In this document: positions 25,474 to 34,770 of the stretch, piece after piece
Position numbering within the stretch: the first letter of the stretch is position 1
Layout of the letters: every line of letters starts with the position of its first letter
Assembly (NCBI RefSeq): GCF_000297095.1
Contig: NZ_AEEA01000058.1
Coordinates: forward strand, 179,321 to 243,320
Length of the DNA: 64,000 bases
Reading direction: 5' to 3'
Origin: Treponema primitia ZAS-1
Lineage (GTDB): Bacteria; Spirochaetota; Spirochaetia; Treponematales; Breznakiellaceae
Notes under the pieces: model-generated
The model's database searches: none
What the model was told of the DNA's origin: nothing
Seen by the model: only the letters and a program-made list of their open reading frames with translations
Program-made: the position numbers and the translations under genes

Positions 25474-26090
25474 GGCCCTTTCAGTATTCCCAGGGCGGTC
25501 AGTCCGTTGTAGATAAACTGTACCGCAAAACCCGCAAGGATAAGGCCCATGATTTTTTCCAGCACGAATATGCCCATGGTTCCCAGAAGCTTCAGGATCA
25601 GGAGGCTGCCCCGGAGGGACAGGTAGGTACAGAGCAGGCCGATAATAACTGCGGGAAACAAAAGGGTGAAGGAGTACAGCCAACTATGCCCATTGGTCAT
25701 GAACACCATTATTACGGTCAATAGACCGGGACCGGCGATAAGCGGTATGGCCAGGGGAAAGAGGGCGATGTAAGTGCCGTGGCTGTCATCATCGGGCATT
25801 TTGCGGGTCCCCGGTTTGTTGTAGATCATCTCAAAGGAAATCAGGAAGAACAGTATGCCGCCGGATATGTAAAAGGACCCGGGCATGATACCGAAAAAAA
25901 GGAGCAGGAATTTTCCCGCCAACAGAAATATGAGTATTACTATCGAGGCAATCAGTACCGATTTGGTAATGATTGAATTCCTGTCCTTTTTATCCAGGCC
26001 GGCGGTAAAAGAAATAAACTGCGGAATAATCCCTATGGGGTCCATGACCAGGAGAACCGTAAAAAGTATCTGCAAAAAATCACGAACCAT
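25470..26090 (-). CDS. MarC family integral membrane protein
   Basis: 206 residues with six hydrophobic segments. Family motifs MDPIGIIPQFISFTAGLDKK near the N-terminus and FPLAIPLIAGPGLLTVIMVF in the middle. MarC proteins resemble small transporters; their substrate is not known. It is translationally coupled to the NeuB-type gene. Confidence 0.88.
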   Translation of the reverse strand: MVRDFLQILFTVLLVMDPIGIIPQFISFTAGLDKKDRNSIITKSVLIASIVILIFLLAGKFLLLFFGIMPGSFYISGGILFFLISFEMIYNKPGTRKMPDDDSHGTYIALFPLAIPLIAGPGLLTVIMVFMTNGHSWLYSFTLLFPAVIIGLLCTYLSLRGSLLILKLLGTMGIFVLEKIMGLILAGFAVQFIYNGLTALGILKGP

Positions 26091-26119
26091 CTTTTTACTG
26101 TTCTCCCTTCACCGTTTTC

Positions 26120-27625
26120 CTACCGCTTATACTTCAGGGTCTCCAGGGTATTGTCCCCCCGGATAACCTCAAACCAGAGTTCCTTGCCGGCCTTTTCCCG
26201 AAGGGTACGGTAGAAGGCGGCCAGGTTACTTACCTTCTCGCCATTGACGCCGATGATCCGGTCCCCCCGCTGGAGACCCACCACCGAGGCGGGGCTCTTG
26301 TCGACAAGCTGGACCACCACCAGACCCTGAATATCCTTATCCATGTTAAAGGCGGTCCTGATAGCATCGTTAATGGCGGCCACCACAAGCCCGGGCCAAA
26401 GTTTGCTGTTCTCCGCCGCAGTTTCGTTGTTCCGGGCCTCAATGCGGACCGTTAGATCCTGGGCGGCGCCGGCCCTGAAAATCGTAAAGTCAGCCCGCTC
26501 GCCGGGTTTAAGATCCCCCACGGCCAGCATCAGGGGGTTTACTCCCCGCATTTCCCTGCCGTTGATATGGGTAATAAAATCGCCGGGCTGGATGCCCGCT
26601 TTATCCGCCGGAGAACCCAGGAAAACCTGGGTAGCCAGGGCGCCCCGCTTTCCCTCCAGGCCCAGCGCCTGGACTGTCTCCCGGTCCGCTTCGGCAAGGG
26701 AAACCCCCAGCCAACCGTAGCTAACCTCACCGGAATTGATGAAATCATCGATAGTACGTTTCGCGTTGTTGATGGGAATGGCAAACCCAAGCCCTACGGA
26801 TCCGCCGGAGCTATTGCTGGCTATCCAGGTGTTGATCCCAATAACCTCCCCCCGGATATTCACCAGGGCGCCCCCGGAATTCCCCTGGTTGATGGAAGTG
26901 TCGGTCTGGATAAAATCGTTGATATTGCCGCCGGGACCGCCGGTGCGCCCCACGGCGCTCACGATACCCAGGGTTACGGAGGACATAAAGCCCAGGGGAT
27001 TACCCACGGCGATGGACCAGTCCCCCACACGGACCGCATCGGAATCCCCCAGCTCCGCCAGGGGAATCGGGTCGGCGGAGCTGAAGGACACCAGGGCCAG
27101 ATCCTTCCGCTCGTCCTTTCCAACCAATACGGCGGGGATCTCCTTACCGTCGTTGAGGGCCACCACGATCTCATTGGCATCCCCCACCACATGGTTATTG
27201 GTCAGCACATAGTAGGTGTCACCGTTCCTCCGGACCACGATCCCCGAACCCAAGCCGCCGGACCGGTATTCCCGTTCCTGGTTGCCGCCGTCCCGGGGGC
27301 CAAAGAAAAATTCCCAGGGTATGCCGTTAAAATTGGGAACCTGCTGGCGGCGTATGGAAACCGTCTTAAGCTCCACCACCGATGGCAGCACCTTATCCGC
27401 CACAGATCGGAACACCGTCTGGAGTCCCTCGGCAATTTTCAGGGCATCCTCGGGGATAACCACATCGGAATAGCCCGGATTACCCTGTGCCTTAACGGTT
27501 TTTGATGAAAACCGGGTGGAACAGGAAAAGGAGAGAAAAGCCAGGGAAAATCCGAAGATCGCCCCCAGAAGGACAAGGTTAAAGATAAAAAAATTCTTCG
27601 ATGATAAGCGTTGAGAAAAGTTCAT
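26120..27625 (-). CDS. htrA: HtrA/DegP-type periplasmic serine protease
   Basis: 501 residues. N-terminal membrane anchor or signal (NFFIFNLVLLGAIFGFSLAF) ending near a Cys. Trypsin-like domain with H in VLTNNHVVGD, D in ERKDLALVSF and S in QGNSGGALVNI. Two PDZ domains follow (LGVSLAEADRE..., and GLVVVQLVDKSPASVVGLQR). It degrades or refolds damaged envelope proteins. ATG 27625 gives AGGAG a 9-nt spacing; the ATG two codons earlier is too close. Confidence 0.93.
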   Translation of the reverse strand: MNFSQRLSSKNFFIFNLVLLGAIFGFSLAFLSFSCSTRFSSKTVKAQGNPGYSDVVIPEDALKIAEGLQTVFRSVADKVLPSVVELKTVSIRRQQVPNFNGIPWEFFFGPRDGGNQEREYRSGGLGSGIVVRRNGDTYYVLTNNHVVGDANEIVVALNDGKEIPAVLVGKDERKDLALVSFSSADPIPLAELGDSDAVRVGDWSIAVGNPLGFMSSVTLGIVSAVGRTGGPGGNINDFIQTDTSINQGNSGGALVNIRGEVIGINTWIASNSSGGSVGLGFAIPINNAKRTIDDFINSGEVSYGWLGVSLAEADRETVQALGLEGKRGALATQVFLGSPADKAGIQPGDFITHINGREMRGVNPLMLAVGDLKPGERADFTIFRAGAAQDLTVRIEARNNETAAENSKLWPGLVVAAINDAIRTAFNMDKDIQGLVVVQLVDKSPASVVGLQRGDRIIGVNGEKVSNLAAFYRTLREKAGKELWFEVIRGDNTLETLKYKR

Positions 27626-27718
27626 ATACATATACTCCTTTTTAATAAACTATGGTTGAATGGAATTGCATGTTTTATTAGATCCTCTTAATAATATAAT
27701 CTTTTTTTTCATTAATGG

Positions 27719-28501
27719 TTACAATTTTTTGGGGCTCGCTGCGGGGTTATACTCGGTAAGAATTTCCGTATGATCACTGAAAATGGCGATGGTATGCTCC
27801 CAATGGGATGACAGCTTGCCATCAGTTGTTACCACGGTCCAGCCATCTTCCAGGATCTCCACATCGGAGGTCCCCAGGTTGATCATCGGTTCTATGGCGA
27901 TAACCATGCCTCCGCTCAGACGGGGGTTGGGGCCGTGGGGGTAGTTAGGCACCTGGGGGTCCTCGTGGAGGGCCAGCCCTACGCCATGGCCGCAGAATTC
28001 CTGCACCACCCCATAGTTATGCTCCACCGCGTGTCCCTGAACCGCCCGGGCTATCTGCAGGAGCCTATCCCCCGCCTTTGCCGCGGCAATCCCTTTGTAA
28101 AGGCACTCCCGGGTGGTCACGTTCAGGGCATGGGCGGCATCGCTCACCTTCCCCGCCTCCACGGTGATCGCCTGGTCGCTGATAAAGCCATCCAGGTCTA
28201 TGCCGCAATCCAGGGATACCAGGTCCCCTTCGGCTATCTTCCGCTTGGAGGGGATACCATGGATCACTTCTTCGTTAATGGAAATGCAGATAGCCGCAGG
28301 ATAGGGGTTTTTCTTTGTCCCAACCCCCAAAAAGGCAGGCTTACCCCCGGCTTTTTTGATCCAGTTCCGGACCCACCGGTCAATTTCCAGGGTCTCAACC
28401 CCAGGCTTAACCAGGGGCAGCAGTTCCGTATACATGGTACTGAGCAGTTTGCAGGATGTCCGTATCCCGGCGATTTGTTGTTCGTTTTTTAACCTAATCA
28501 T
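27719..28501 (-). CDS. map: Methionine aminopeptidase, type I
   Basis: 260 residues. The metal ligands of the pita-bread fold are visible: D and D in LVSLDCGIDLDGFISDQA, H in CGHGVGLALHEDPQVPNY, E in AIEPMINLG and E in SSHWEHTIAI. It removes the initiator methionine from nascent proteins. No N-terminal extension. It lies 18 nt from the J-domain gene upstream. Confidence 0.95.
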   Translation of the reverse strand: MIRLKNEQQIAGIRTSCKLLSTMYTELLPLVKPGVETLEIDRWVRNWIKKAGGKPAFLGVGTKKNPYPAAICISINEEVIHGIPSKRKIAEGDLVSLDCGIDLDGFISDQAITVEAGKVSDAAHALNVTTRECLYKGIAAAKAGDRLLQIARAVQGHAVEHNYGVVQEFCGHGVGLALHEDPQVPNYPHGPNPRLSGGMVIAIEPMINLGTSDVEILEDGWTVVTTDGKLSSHWEHTIAIFSDHTEILTEYNPAASPKKL

Positions 28502-28519
28502 ATTTAGTCCTTAGATTCG

Positions 28520-29338
28520 CTATACGTTGAGCTTCCGCCGGAGCTGCATCACATTGGACAGGGCGGGATCCCGTCTCAGCGCTTCCCGGAAAATCCCCTG
28601 GGCAGTCTGCAGATCCCCCATATGGACCAGGGTTTCCGCCATGGAACGCAGCCACCGGGCTTCGTCCTTAGGGGGAAAACGCAGCTCCATAAGGATCTCC
28701 ATACATTCCAGGTAGGTTTCGGCGTCCACCGCAGTTTTCAGACGCAGCCGGACCAGTTCCTTGAGGAAGGTCTCCACATCGGGCATGAAGTGGCGAAAAT
28801 AGGGCCGTCGGCGTTCTTCCCGGACCAGGGTCACCAGAAGCATAAAGGCCTCGTAATACCGCTGCCGCTTGTCCAGTTCCTCCGCCAGGATAAAGGCGCA
28901 GTCCATCCAATCTTCCCGCTCAAGGTATTGTTCCAAGGGAAAATCCAGGCCACCCCGGGCTTCCCATATCTTCAGGGCCTCCTCGTATTCCAAATGGAGG
29001 AGCTCGAAAAAAATAAGTTTTGCCTGGGATGCACCGTCCTCGGGCTGTTCCCGAAGAAAGGTCCGGTAATCGAAACGGTAGGTCCCCACAAAGCGACCAT
29101 AGGCCTGGTCATACTCGCTGCGGCGGTTCTGGTCCGACAGCACCTCATAGGCATTGAGGAGCCTGCGCATCTCATCTTCCGCAAGGATCCCCTGGGCAGT
29201 AACCGTCCCCGCTATATCCGGGTGGATCTGTTTCGCCTTTTCCCGAAAAGCCTTCTTTATATCCTGAAAGGAAGCGGTATGATTTACGCCAAGGAGGGAA
29301 TAATAGTTATCCAATGCGCTTACCCAATTCTTCCGCAT
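28520..29338 (-). CDS. J-domain protein
   Basis: 272 residues. An N-terminal J domain (NYYSLLGVNHTASFQDIKKA, then KQIHPDIAG with the HPD loop and LNAYEVLSDQNRRSEYDQAY) is followed by a long helical region with TPR-like character (residues ~120-270). It lacks the G/F and zinc domains of DnaJ, so it is a DnaK co-chaperone of specialised type. Its start overlaps the preceding gene by 32 nt. Confidence 0.85.
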   Translation of the reverse strand: MRKNWVSALDNYYSLLGVNHTASFQDIKKAFREKAKQIHPDIAGTVTAQGILAEDEMRRLLNAYEVLSDQNRRSEYDQAYGRFVGTYRFDYRTFLREQPEDGASQAKLIFFELLHLEYEEALKIWEARGGLDFPLEQYLEREDWMDCAFILAEELDKRQRYYEAFMLLVTLVREERRRPYFRHFMPDVETFLKELVRLRLKTAVDAETYLECMEILMELRFPPKDEARWLRSMAETLVHMGDLQTAQGIFREALRRDPALSNVMQLRRKLNV

Positions 29339-29708
29339 GGGCTGCGGAGAGGATAATATCGCTCCAGTTGATATACATACCCTCTTTTTCCATACCCCGC
29401 ATCAGGTTGGTCAAGGCTTTATCCGTAAAGGGGCCGGTTTTTTTAAGGAAGGCGGCGCTTTTTTTCCCCACCAGGGTTCCCGAGGCAAGCACCCGGTGGA
29501 GGGCTTCGGGCATTTTCCCGCCGAACAAAGAAACCGCTTCGGCAACTACGGCGATATACTCATAGGCCGGCAGGCGGTACGCGTCCCCGGTCCAGGCATC
29601 CAATATGTCCACCCGGTGTCCCATGGCTTCCATGCCCTTAGCCAGGGCTGTTACATAATCGGGAATCCCCTTCCTTTGCGCCGGTACAGAAATAACCACA
29701 ATTCGCAT
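29307..29708 (-). CDS. Hypothetical flavodoxin-fold-like protein
   Basis: 133 residues. It starts MRIVVISVPAQRKGIPDYVT and has alternating strand/helix segments (EYIAVVAEAVSLFGGKMPEA, GTLVGKKSAAFLKKTG), like the flavodoxin-like fold but without a clear FMN phosphate loop. It sits between a universal stress protein and a J-domain gene, with a gap of 2 nt to the former. Function not known. Confidence 0.7.
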   Translation of the reverse strand: MRIVVISVPAQRKGIPDYVTALAKGMEAMGHRVDILDAWTGDAYRLPAYEYIAVVAEAVSLFGGKMPEALHRVLASGTLVGKKSAAFLKKTGPFTDKALTNLMRGMEKEGMYINWSDIILSAAHAEELGKRIG

Positions 29709-29710
29709 TT

Positions 29711-30196
29711 TTAAGCCTGCTTGTAAAGTTGATCCACCAGCGGTTCCTTGACCAAAAATACGGAACACTTGGCGTTGACCATGATTTCCCGGTGAGAATG
29801 GGAAATGATATCCCTGGCGCTCCGCTCCTTCTCCCAGCCCCCTAAAATGATGAGATCCGCTTTTTTCTCATCCGCCACCGTAAGGATTTCGGTATACACC
29901 GCCCCCTTGCGGATCGCCCGCTCGATCTTGACTCCCTTGGCCCGTGCCAGTTCTTCCACGAAGGAAAGGTACCGTTCCCCGTTAGTCTCCAGGCTCCGTT
30001 CATAATCCAGGCTTTCTTCCTGGATAAAAATCTTACTCAGGGTGAGCTGCCGGATAGTGGCGGTATCCACCACATAGACCGCGCATAAATGGCATCGGTA
30101 CTGTTTTGCCATGATGATCGCATACTTTGCCGCCAATATGGACGCATCCGAACCCGAGACTGCTACGACGAGATTGGAGATGAGTGGCTTTATCAT
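29711..30196 (-). CDS. Universal stress protein family (UspA)
   Basis: 161 residues. N-terminal strand ISNLVVAVSGSDASILAAKY with the D-A-S turn, and the C-terminal GGWEKERSARDIISHSHREI then IMVNAKCSVFLVKE, resemble the UspA ATP-binding pattern Gx2Gx9G(S/T), in which only part of the motif is kept. It could be a nucleotide-binding or non-binding member. It overlaps atpD by 4 nt. Confidence 0.85.
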   Translation of the reverse strand: MIKPLISNLVVAVSGSDASILAAKYAIIMAKQYRCHLCAVYVVDTATIRQLTLSKIFIQEESLDYERSLETNGERYLSFVEELARAKGVKIERAIRKGAVYTEILTVADEKKADLIILGGWEKERSARDIISHSHREIMVNAKCSVFLVKEPLVDQLYKQA

Positions 30197-30816
30197 TCCT
30201 TGCCGGCCTTCCTTTTTAAGAGCTTGCTTGAGAAGAAGGCATCCCGATCCTTTTCTTCAAGCGCCGCTTCGATGTATTTTCTGGTATCCCTTGCCGTGGG
30301 GATCACCATCTTTTCCAGGGCATTGACCCGCCGCTGGGTCTTCCGAACCTCCCGGGCCAAACGCCAGGCTATGGTCCTAACCGCCGCCAGTTCCGTAAGG
30401 ATCTTCAGCAGATCGAAGAATTCTAGCACAGTTTCATCACATTCGGCAAATGAATTCGCCGGAGAATACTTTAATTCCGCCCCCGGAAGGTACACTTCCA
30501 GGCTGGGAAGGTTCATTCCCGCCACCGCAACCCGTTTTTCCCGAAGATCAAACTTATATTTAATGCTCCGGGAGAGCCGATCCGCCCGTTCCCGGCCAAC
30601 AACCACTAACATCCGCTTAAGGCAGGGGTAGGCGGTCTCTACCCGGTGGTCCATATCCCGTTCCAGGATCTTTACCTGCTCCACCTTCCGCATAAGCTCC
30701 ATAACCAGGATTTCCCGCTTCTGCTCCAGGAGATCGTAGCCCTCTTCGGCGGTAACAAGACGCTCCTTGGTCCGCAGGAGGTTGCTTTTGGTGGGAGCTA
30801 TCTGTTCACGGGCCAT
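30193..30816 (-). CDS. atpD: V-type ATP synthase subunit D
   Basis: 207 residues, the central-stalk coiled coil: APTKSNLLRTKERLVTAEEG and EQKREILVMELMRKVEQVK at the N-terminus, ETVLEFFDLLK and then RKTQRRVNALEKMVIPTARD at the C-terminus. It couples catalytic A3B3 rotation to the rotor. In spirochaetes it normally follows atpB; here 14.2 kb of other genes lie between. No good Shine-Dalgarno sequence precedes the ATG, as expected for a gene once coupled to its neighbour, and a clear new promoter is not seen. Confidence 0.95.
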   Translation of the reverse strand: MAREQIAPTKSNLLRTKERLVTAEEGYDLLEQKREILVMELMRKVEQVKILERDMDHRVETAYPCLKRMLVVVGRERADRLSRSIKYKFDLREKRVAVAGMNLPSLEVYLPGAELKYSPANSFAECDETVLEFFDLLKILTELAAVRTIAWRLAREVRKTQRRVNALEKMVIPTARDTRKYIEAALEEKDRDAFFSSKLLKRKAGKE

Positions 30817-30867
30817 GGGAGATCACTCATAAATCTAATCTATAATATTGGGGGGATTTTAACAAGG

Positions 30868-31212
30868 GAAGTGGGGGATTTTGTGAAAAAGTGGGGAAGA
30901 TGCCTTATTGGCAAAGACGGGGGGAGGGAGGGGCATCCCCGGCGCTCGCACGCAGGTAGAGTCTGCCTATGGAGCCCCTTCGGGTCTCCTCCGGCAGGGA
31001 ATTCCTCGGACCGTAGGTCCGCAATGTGCTCGGTCGGGGATGCCCCTCCCTCCCCCCGCCGATGTCAATTAAACAATGCGCTTATACGAAGATAGGCATT
31101 TTTCGTTATCCAGGAAATGTGCATAAAACAATTCCGGAAAACAGAGACAGCTATGGCTTATTTATTGGATACCGCACCCAGTTCTGCGGCCATGCGCTTC
31201 CTCATGCGCTCA
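30868..31212. repeat. Duplicated block, copy 1 (copy 2 at 31748-32077)
   Basis: The palindromic element, about 60 bp on its left, ~90 bp on its right and the last ~50 bp of a BrnA-type antitoxin gene occur twice, ~880 bp apart, about 85-90% alike by eye. Copy 1 ends in the intact antitoxin gene, copy 2 in a remnant of a related one. The bases match up to CTCATGCGCT (31201-31210 and 32066-32075) and then stop matching. Confidence 0.85.
30909..31066. repeat. Nested palindromic element, family 1, copy B
   Basis: Outer arms CGGGGGGAGGGAGGGGCATC (from 30918) and the matching right arm (31035-31058) pair over ~24 bp. Inner arms CTGCC/GGCAG flank the shared core GGAGCCCCTTCGGGTCTCC (30971-30989). 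Compared with copy C it carries an extra small hairpin CGGACCGTAGGTCCG (31007-31021). Copy B lies just outside atpD, at the edge of the island. Confidence 0.88.
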
Positions 31213-31385
31213 TTTCGTTCTTCCCAGGTACCATTGACCGGCTGAAACTCGGCAAGCTGCTCGTCGGTTAATTCCGGGCAGTCATCGTCATAAAAGATGG
31301 GACGATCTGCGAGAGCGTCTAGCTGCGCAATCTGTTCAGGGGTTAATGGACTTCCAGCCTTTCGGGTACTTCGTACGATCGCCAT
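31158..31385 (-). CDS. BrnA-like antitoxin of the BrnT toxin
   Basis: 75 residues, MAIVRSTRKAGSPLTPEQIA, then YDDDCPELTDEQLAEFQPV and ERMRKRMAAELGAVSNK. The acidic middle resembles BrnA-type antitoxins, but the ribbon-helix-helix is not evident, so the assignment rests mostly on its place behind brnT. GGAGGA is upstream of the ATG. It overlaps the toxin gene by 50 nt, more than usual, with toxin first. Confidence 0.7.
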   Translation of the reverse strand: MAIVRSTRKAGSPLTPEQIAQLDALADRPIFYDDDCPELTDEQLAEFQPVNGTWEERNERMRKRMAAELGAVSNK

Positions 31386-31641
31386 AGTAAATCCTCCGTT
31401 CTTTTGGCTCTGCCTTACGAGCCGTTATTAGTAGGGTATCATCCCCACGTTCAGTACAAACAACAAATAACACCTGCTGGGCCATCCCCATGATTTGCCA
31501 GCGTTCTTCCTCATCACTGTGATCGTCGTCACGGCGCTGTAGACAATCGGGATCAAGAAAAACATCCTGAGCAAGCTCGAAGTCAATCCCATGCTTTTGG
31601 ATGTTTATCCGGTTTTTATTATCATCCCAGACAATCGCCAT
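31336..31641 (-). CDS. brnT: BrnT family ribonuclease toxin
   Basis: 101 residues: MAIVWDDNKNRINIQKHGID, FELAQDVFLDPDCL, DDHSDEEERWQIMGMAQ, LLITARKAEPKERRIYYG. These are the BrnT landmarks (WDxxKnxxNixKHgi, vFxDp, sxxEeRw, RxxSARkAtxxERrxYe; S is T here). The start is set at 31641 because AGGAGGT lies 8 nt upstream; a TTG-type extension is rejected. BrnT cleaves RNA and is held by BrnA. Confidence 0.9.
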   Translation of the reverse strand: MAIVWDDNKNRINIQKHGIDFELAQDVFLDPDCLQRRDDDHSDEEERWQIMGMAQQVLFVVCTERGDDTLLITARKAEPKERRIYYGDRTKYPKGWKSINP

Positions 31642-31789
31642 GCATCCACCTCCTAGTATAGCACATTTTGGCATTTCGGACATAGATGCCCCGATTTATG
31701 TCTTGTTATGAGGCGATTGGAAAAAATGCTTTAGTGTGGGGAGAGAAATAGTTAGGGACTTTGTAAAAAAGCAGGGGAGATAAGTTTAT

Positions 31790-31932
31790 CGGCAAAGACG
31801 GGGGGAGGGAGGGGCATCCCCGGCGCTCGCACGCAAGTAGAGTCTGCTTGCGGAGCCCCTTCGGGTCTCCTCCAGCAGGGAATTCCTTATGTGCTCGGTC
31901 GGGGATGCCCCTCCCTCCCCCCGCCCTTGTCA
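31790..31932. repeat. Nested palindromic element, family 1, copy C
   Basis: Same outer arms as copy B and the same core GGAGCCCCTTCGGGTCTCC (31852-31870). The inner arm pair is CTGCT/AGCAG instead of CTGCC/GGCAG in B and CACT/AGTG in A: compensating changes that keep the stem. Confidence 0.88.
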
Positions 31933-32022
31933 ATTAAACAATGCGCTTATACTAAGATAGGCAGTTTCCGCTATCCAGGAAACGCACATAAATCAATTCC
32001 GGTAAACAGAGACAGCTATGGC

Positions 32023-32078
32023 TTATTTATTGGATACCGCCTCCAGTTCTGCGGCTAGGCGCTCCCTCATGCGCTGGG
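32023..32078 (-). pseudogene. C-terminal remnant of a second BrnA-like antitoxin
   Basis: The complement reads RMRERLAAELEAVSNK and stop, against RMRKRMAAELGAVSNK in the intact gene at 31158. Changes are mostly conservative, so this is the tail of a paralogue and not a fresh copy. It is cut off 5' within ~10 bases of the res stop codon (32086), which marks a recombination junction. Confidence 0.75.
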
Positions 32079-32085
32079 GATTACC

Positions 32086-34770
32086 CTACAGCATCTGCAT
32101 TACTTCCAGCAAACTCTGATAACTATCAACATCATGATACTTCACTCCGGTGGTTGAGATCTCGTTGAATAGCTTTCGTGCACAGAATATTTTTGCCTGT
32201 TCAATTGGGCGTAAATTAAGGCTATCCATGGTGCCTTTCGTTTCGGCAATAAAAAAAATATGCTTTACGGAATTGCGCTTGAAGGCGATTGCCCAATCAG
32301 GGGAATAATTGCCTACGGGTGTGGGTATGTAAAATCCTTTTGGGCCTCGGGGTAGCTTTGCATAAACAACGACCTCATTGGCGGTATCCAGGCTCTCTGC
32401 AAATTTGCGTTCCGTGCTTTGCTCGGCAGTCCCGTCGGTAAATACAAAATCCTGAATAGAATGTTTTGCGGAAAATGCTTTTGCATATTCCTGAGAAGAT
32501 TTGCTAATATTAAAAATATCCTGGGTATAGGGCTGTTCCGCGCTTGGTTGATACGATATATGTTCCACAACAACTGCTGCTTTTTGTTTGTTTATTTCTT
32601 CTGTAACTTTTTGGATAAACTCCTCGGGGTTCGCTCTGAACAAGTATAATTTATCCGGAGACAGTTTTTTAAGAATAGCGGCAACACTATGGCGAGTGAG
32701 TGTCGTACCCTCAGCTATTTTTCCGATAAGATCATAACTCACGGAACTGACTTGGGCACTTTTTAGTTTGCTTGTCCTTGTTCCGGTGATCGCAATATCA
32801 ACACCCCCGGTCTGCTCGCCTGTGGTTGTCGTGTACATAAGTTCCGTAACATAAAGGTATGCATTAAGCGCGGCAACAGATTTTGCGATAAGCTCCGGGG
32901 TATCAAAATCAACCGTATAGGCGTAGCGGAGGTTGATTGCCCGCCATAAATCCTGAAACTCCTGCTTGTAAAAATTGTTGTTAAGCGGATTTTCTTTGAC
33001 CAGGGTTTCACCGCATACATCAATATCCTGCCTGTCGCCGGATTGGTTGACGCATAATCGCAGACCCCGCCCTACTTCCTGGCGTTTTGCGGCTGCATTA
33101 TCGGAATGTTTTAGCGTACAAATTTGAAATACATTTGGGTTGTCCCAGCCTTCGCGTAATGCAGAATGGGAAAAAATAAACCGTGTGGGCTCATCAAAGG
33201 ACAGTAAGCGCTCTTTATTTTTTAGGATGAGATCATAGGCAGAAATATCATCAGAAAATTCACTGCCTCGTTTAGCAGCGCTGTCTACGCAGTGTCCTTG
33301 CTTATCAATGGAAAAATATCCATTATGGGTATCTGACTTTGTAATCCCCCGCAAATAATCCTGATATTCCGGGGGGAATAATCCCAAATGATCATTGAGG
33401 CACGAGAGATATTCTTCTTCAAAGATTTTACCATACTCGCCGAGAATTTCCTTTCCGTCATCATCATACTGGCGGTATTTTGCAACTTCGTCGATAAAAA
33501 ACAGGGATAAGCATTTAATTCCGCTTTGGAAAAGCTGCTCTTCTTTCTCAAAATGAGAAAGAATCGTTTCGCGTATTTGAATGCGGCGGATGTCGTTTTC
33601 ATTAACGTTGCCTGAGGCTTCGCCTACCGCAAGGGTGTCGCCGCTTGAGAAAGTTACTATACCACGAAGGGGGTCAATTTCAACGAGGGACAAGCCCTTG
33701 TACTGTTCCAGGTTTTTTGATTCCACATAAAGACTGTCACCGGCGTTCAGCAGATGGGTTTCGCGCTTGATACCGCCGCTATGCTTGACTTCAAATTCTA
33801 AACGTGCGCGTGGCGGCTTTTTGCTGTCTACAACAATCTCGCCAAGATACAGATATTTGTCTGTGCCGCGTAGATTCTTAATATCAAAGCCTTTAACCTG
33901 AATCTTTTTCACAAGCCGCTTTTGAAAGGCGTCGAGCGCGTCAAGGACATATATAAGATTATGGGAAGTTTTGTGGGTCGCCGAATAGTTCAGTGAGAAC
34001 AGAGGATTGAAATTGCTTTTTAATGCATTTTGTGTAGCGGCTCCACCCATTTTCTGCGGTTCATCGAGAATAATTATCGGGCGATTGGCCTTAATAACAT
34101 CAATGGGCTTACGAGAACCGAACTCATCGCGCTTGGAATAGATAATACGGCTTTCTTTATTATTTGCGCCCTCCTTTAATGATGAGGCAAAGGCCTGAAT
34201 ATTGATTATCATCACGTTGATTCCGGAATTTTGTGAAAATTCATCAAGCTGATGGAGGTTTGAAGAATTATAAATAAAAAACCTGGCTTTTTTGCTGTAC
34301 AATTCCATGAAATGTTCCTGAGTGATTTCAAAGGACTTGTTCACCCCCTCCCGTATAGCGATACTTGGCACCACGACGATAAACTTACTCCAGCCATACC
34401 GCTCGTTCAGTTCAAACATGGTCTTGATGTAGACATACGTTTTTCCTGTACCGGTTTCCATCTCCACATCAAGGGACACTGCGCCGAGTTCTTTAACGAG
34501 TGAGGGTGACAGCTTAATATTGCTTTCAGTCTGTATTTTACGAATATTCTGCAAAAGCTGGGAGTCGTTTAGTTCTATTACTGCATTACGATAGCCCGTT
34601 TCGGCTTCATCATCTGTTTCGTAAGAGAGCGCTCCTTGAAGCTGCTGTTCCTTTACACCGAGATCGCGACGATAACTAATGCGGTCTTGTTTATGCTGAC
34701 CTGAGAATACTCTCACAACGCTATCTACTGCTTCTGTTTGGAAGGGCTGTATCTTAAAATTAAATTTCAT
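32086..34770 (-). CDS. res: Type III-like restriction enzyme Res subunit (helicase-nuclease)
   Basis: 894 residues. Walker A ETGTGKTYVYIKTMF, Walker B-like ILDEPQKMGG, SATHKT, and motif VI RQEVGRGLRLC after FSHSALREGWDNPNVF. The C-terminal PD-(D/E)xK nuclease is seen as SPDWAIAFKRN then FFIAETKGTMDS. It cuts DNA with the Mod subunit after ATP-driven translocation. Unusually, it is separated from mod by Fic and AbiE genes and is coupled by ATGA to abiEii. Confidence 0.9.
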   Translation of the reverse strand: MKFNFKIQPFQTEAVDSVVRVFSGQHKQDRISYRRDLGVKEQQLQGALSYETDDEAETGYRNAVIELNDSQLLQNIRKIQTESNIKLSPSLVKELGAVSLDVEMETGTGKTYVYIKTMFELNERYGWSKFIVVVPSIAIREGVNKSFEITQEHFMELYSKKARFFIYNSSNLHQLDEFSQNSGINVMIINIQAFASSLKEGANNKESRIIYSKRDEFGSRKPIDVIKANRPIIILDEPQKMGGAATQNALKSNFNPLFSLNYSATHKTSHNLIYVLDALDAFQKRLVKKIQVKGFDIKNLRGTDKYLYLGEIVVDSKKPPRARLEFEVKHSGGIKRETHLLNAGDSLYVESKNLEQYKGLSLVEIDPLRGIVTFSSGDTLAVGEASGNVNENDIRRIQIRETILSHFEKEEQLFQSGIKCLSLFFIDEVAKYRQYDDDGKEILGEYGKIFEEEYLSCLNDHLGLFPPEYQDYLRGITKSDTHNGYFSIDKQGHCVDSAAKRGSEFSDDISAYDLILKNKERLLSFDEPTRFIFSHSALREGWDNPNVFQICTLKHSDNAAAKRQEVGRGLRLCVNQSGDRQDIDVCGETLVKENPLNNNFYKQEFQDLWRAINLRYAYTVDFDTPELIAKSVAALNAYLYVTELMYTTTTGEQTGGVDIAITGTRTSKLKSAQVSSVSYDLIGKIAEGTTLTRHSVAAILKKLSPDKLYLFRANPEEFIQKVTEEINKQKAAVVVEHISYQPSAEQPYTQDIFNISKSSQEYAKAFSAKHSIQDFVFTDGTAEQSTERKFAESLDTANEVVVYAKLPRGPKGFYIPTPVGNYSPDWAIAFKRNSVKHIFFIAETKGTMDSLNLRPIEQAKIFCARKLFNEISTTGVKYHDVDSYQSLLEVMQML

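Noticed and set aside
26120..27631. Start of htrA at 27631
   Set aside because: Leaves only 3 bases between AGGAG and the ATG; the ATG at 27625 has proper spacing.
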